From contig JAAEAF010003318.1 in the NCBI GenBank assembly GCA_011037195.1, forward strand, positions 62,001 to 126,000: a stretch of 64,000 nucleotides of DNA, written 5' to 3'. This DNA is from Triatoma infestans. Its lineage: Eukaryota > Arthropoda > Insecta > Hemiptera > Reduviidae. Below are positions 63,386-64,000 of the stretch, one piece after another (within the stretch, counting starts at the first letter, position 1; every line of letters starts with the position of its first letter). Position numbers and translations under genes: made by a program. The notes below the pieces were generated by a model. It ran no database searches. It saw nothing but the letters and a program-made list of their open reading frames with translations, and had not been told where the DNA came from.

Positions 63386-64000
63386 TTAATGTAAAACACT
63401 CACATAACTAGCTCTTACTGTAGTTTACAGAATTGTAATTGACAAACTTTTATAGTTAGTATACCAAATTTGCTGAAAATTCATTAAAAATGTACTTCCG
63501 ATGTACCAGTTTTCTTGAAACTCAGAATTATGGCTATCTATTTATTTCTAATTAATTTTGTTTAGGCGGTAGAATTGTATAATCAGCTATATGATATCAC
63601 TATAGAGGAAAACATAACCGCACGTCTCCGCCAAAAGCCCCTTGGCGCAGATGAAATAGTTTAACTATTTGTTTACCAGGAGAAATGGTTCAAATACAAT
63701 TGTACCTCTTTATATGTATAGTTCAAATTCCTAGTTTAAAGAAAATCGTTGGAGCCGTTTTAGAGAAAATGACTGAAAATTGAAAAATACTTTCAGTAAA
63801 AAACGCTCTTCCGGTCATCTGATTTTCTTCAAACTCGGAATTTCAACAACATATTTAATAATTAATATTATTTAGATGATTGAACTATGTAACAAACTGA
63901 TATAACACTTTAGCGGAAAACCTAACCCTACCCTCCTCTAAAAGTGCTCTTAAATGATTTTCCCGGAGAAATTTTTAAATATAAGTTCAGCGCTTTGTAT
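63386..64000 (+). mobile_element. Helentron-like non-autonomous element, copy 4, cut by the window end
   Basis: It begins TTAATGTAAAACACTCACAT and CTAGCTCTTACTG. Core blocks TGTACTTCCGATGTACC (about 63489) and CGCTCTTCCGGTCATC (about 63804) are present, with the middle unit as in the copy at 23571. The 3' end lies outside the window. It is in RAD54 intron 5. Confidence 0.65.

Overview
The window looks like a piece of an arthropod, most likely insect, nuclear genome. It is AT-rich, its genes are split by GT-AG introns, and it is loaded with transposon remains (mariner-like, non-LTR, BEL/Pao, solo LTR, tRNA-derived SINEs, a Helentron-like family). One short run of the arthropod telomere word TTAGG occurs. 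The species cannot be named from the sequence. No bacterial feature or CRISPR array is present.

Layout. 1-4870: two abutting retrotransposon fragments, a strongly G-rich non-LTR element and the integrase end of a BEL/Pao element with a possible 3' LTR. 4870-21080: gene-poor AT-rich DNA with SINE copies, decayed LINE pieces, a LINE that has lost its reverse transcriptase (9540-12060) and a dead mariner-like element with a SINE inside it (14904-16269). 21156-42644 (-): a complete lethal(2) giant larvae gene of 20 coding exons, 1059 codons, with all exon phases agreeing. Its 8.5 kb second intron holds a mariner nested in a palindromic element, a five-unit tandem array of hammerhead-ribozyme-like motifs, SINEs and Helentron-like copies. 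42650-45750: spacer with duplicated blocks upstream of l(2)gl. 45757-55515 (-): a six-exon glutaminyl cyclase gene of 342 codons, with a solo LTR and a 5'-truncated LINE in its introns. 58445-59599 (+): an intronless KIN17 gene. 60629 to beyond 62736 (+): the first five coding exons of RAD54, whose start codon stands alone in its own coding exon.

The four host genes are conserved single-copy-type genes: cell polarity (l(2)gl), pyroglutamate formation in the secretory pathway (QPCT), and nucleic-acid metabolism and recombinational repair (KIN17, RAD54). Nothing suggests they act as a cluster. l(2)gl and QPCT lie head to tail. QPCT and KIN17 are divergent across about 2.9 kb. KIN17 and RAD54 are co-directional about 1 kb apart.

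The most unusual signal is the hammerhead-like array at 33648-33930, with three related but decayed motifs elsewhere. The next is a dispersed family with subterminal inverted repeats, internal repeats of roughly 240-300 bp and a 3' hairpin, which resembles non-autonomous Helentrons.
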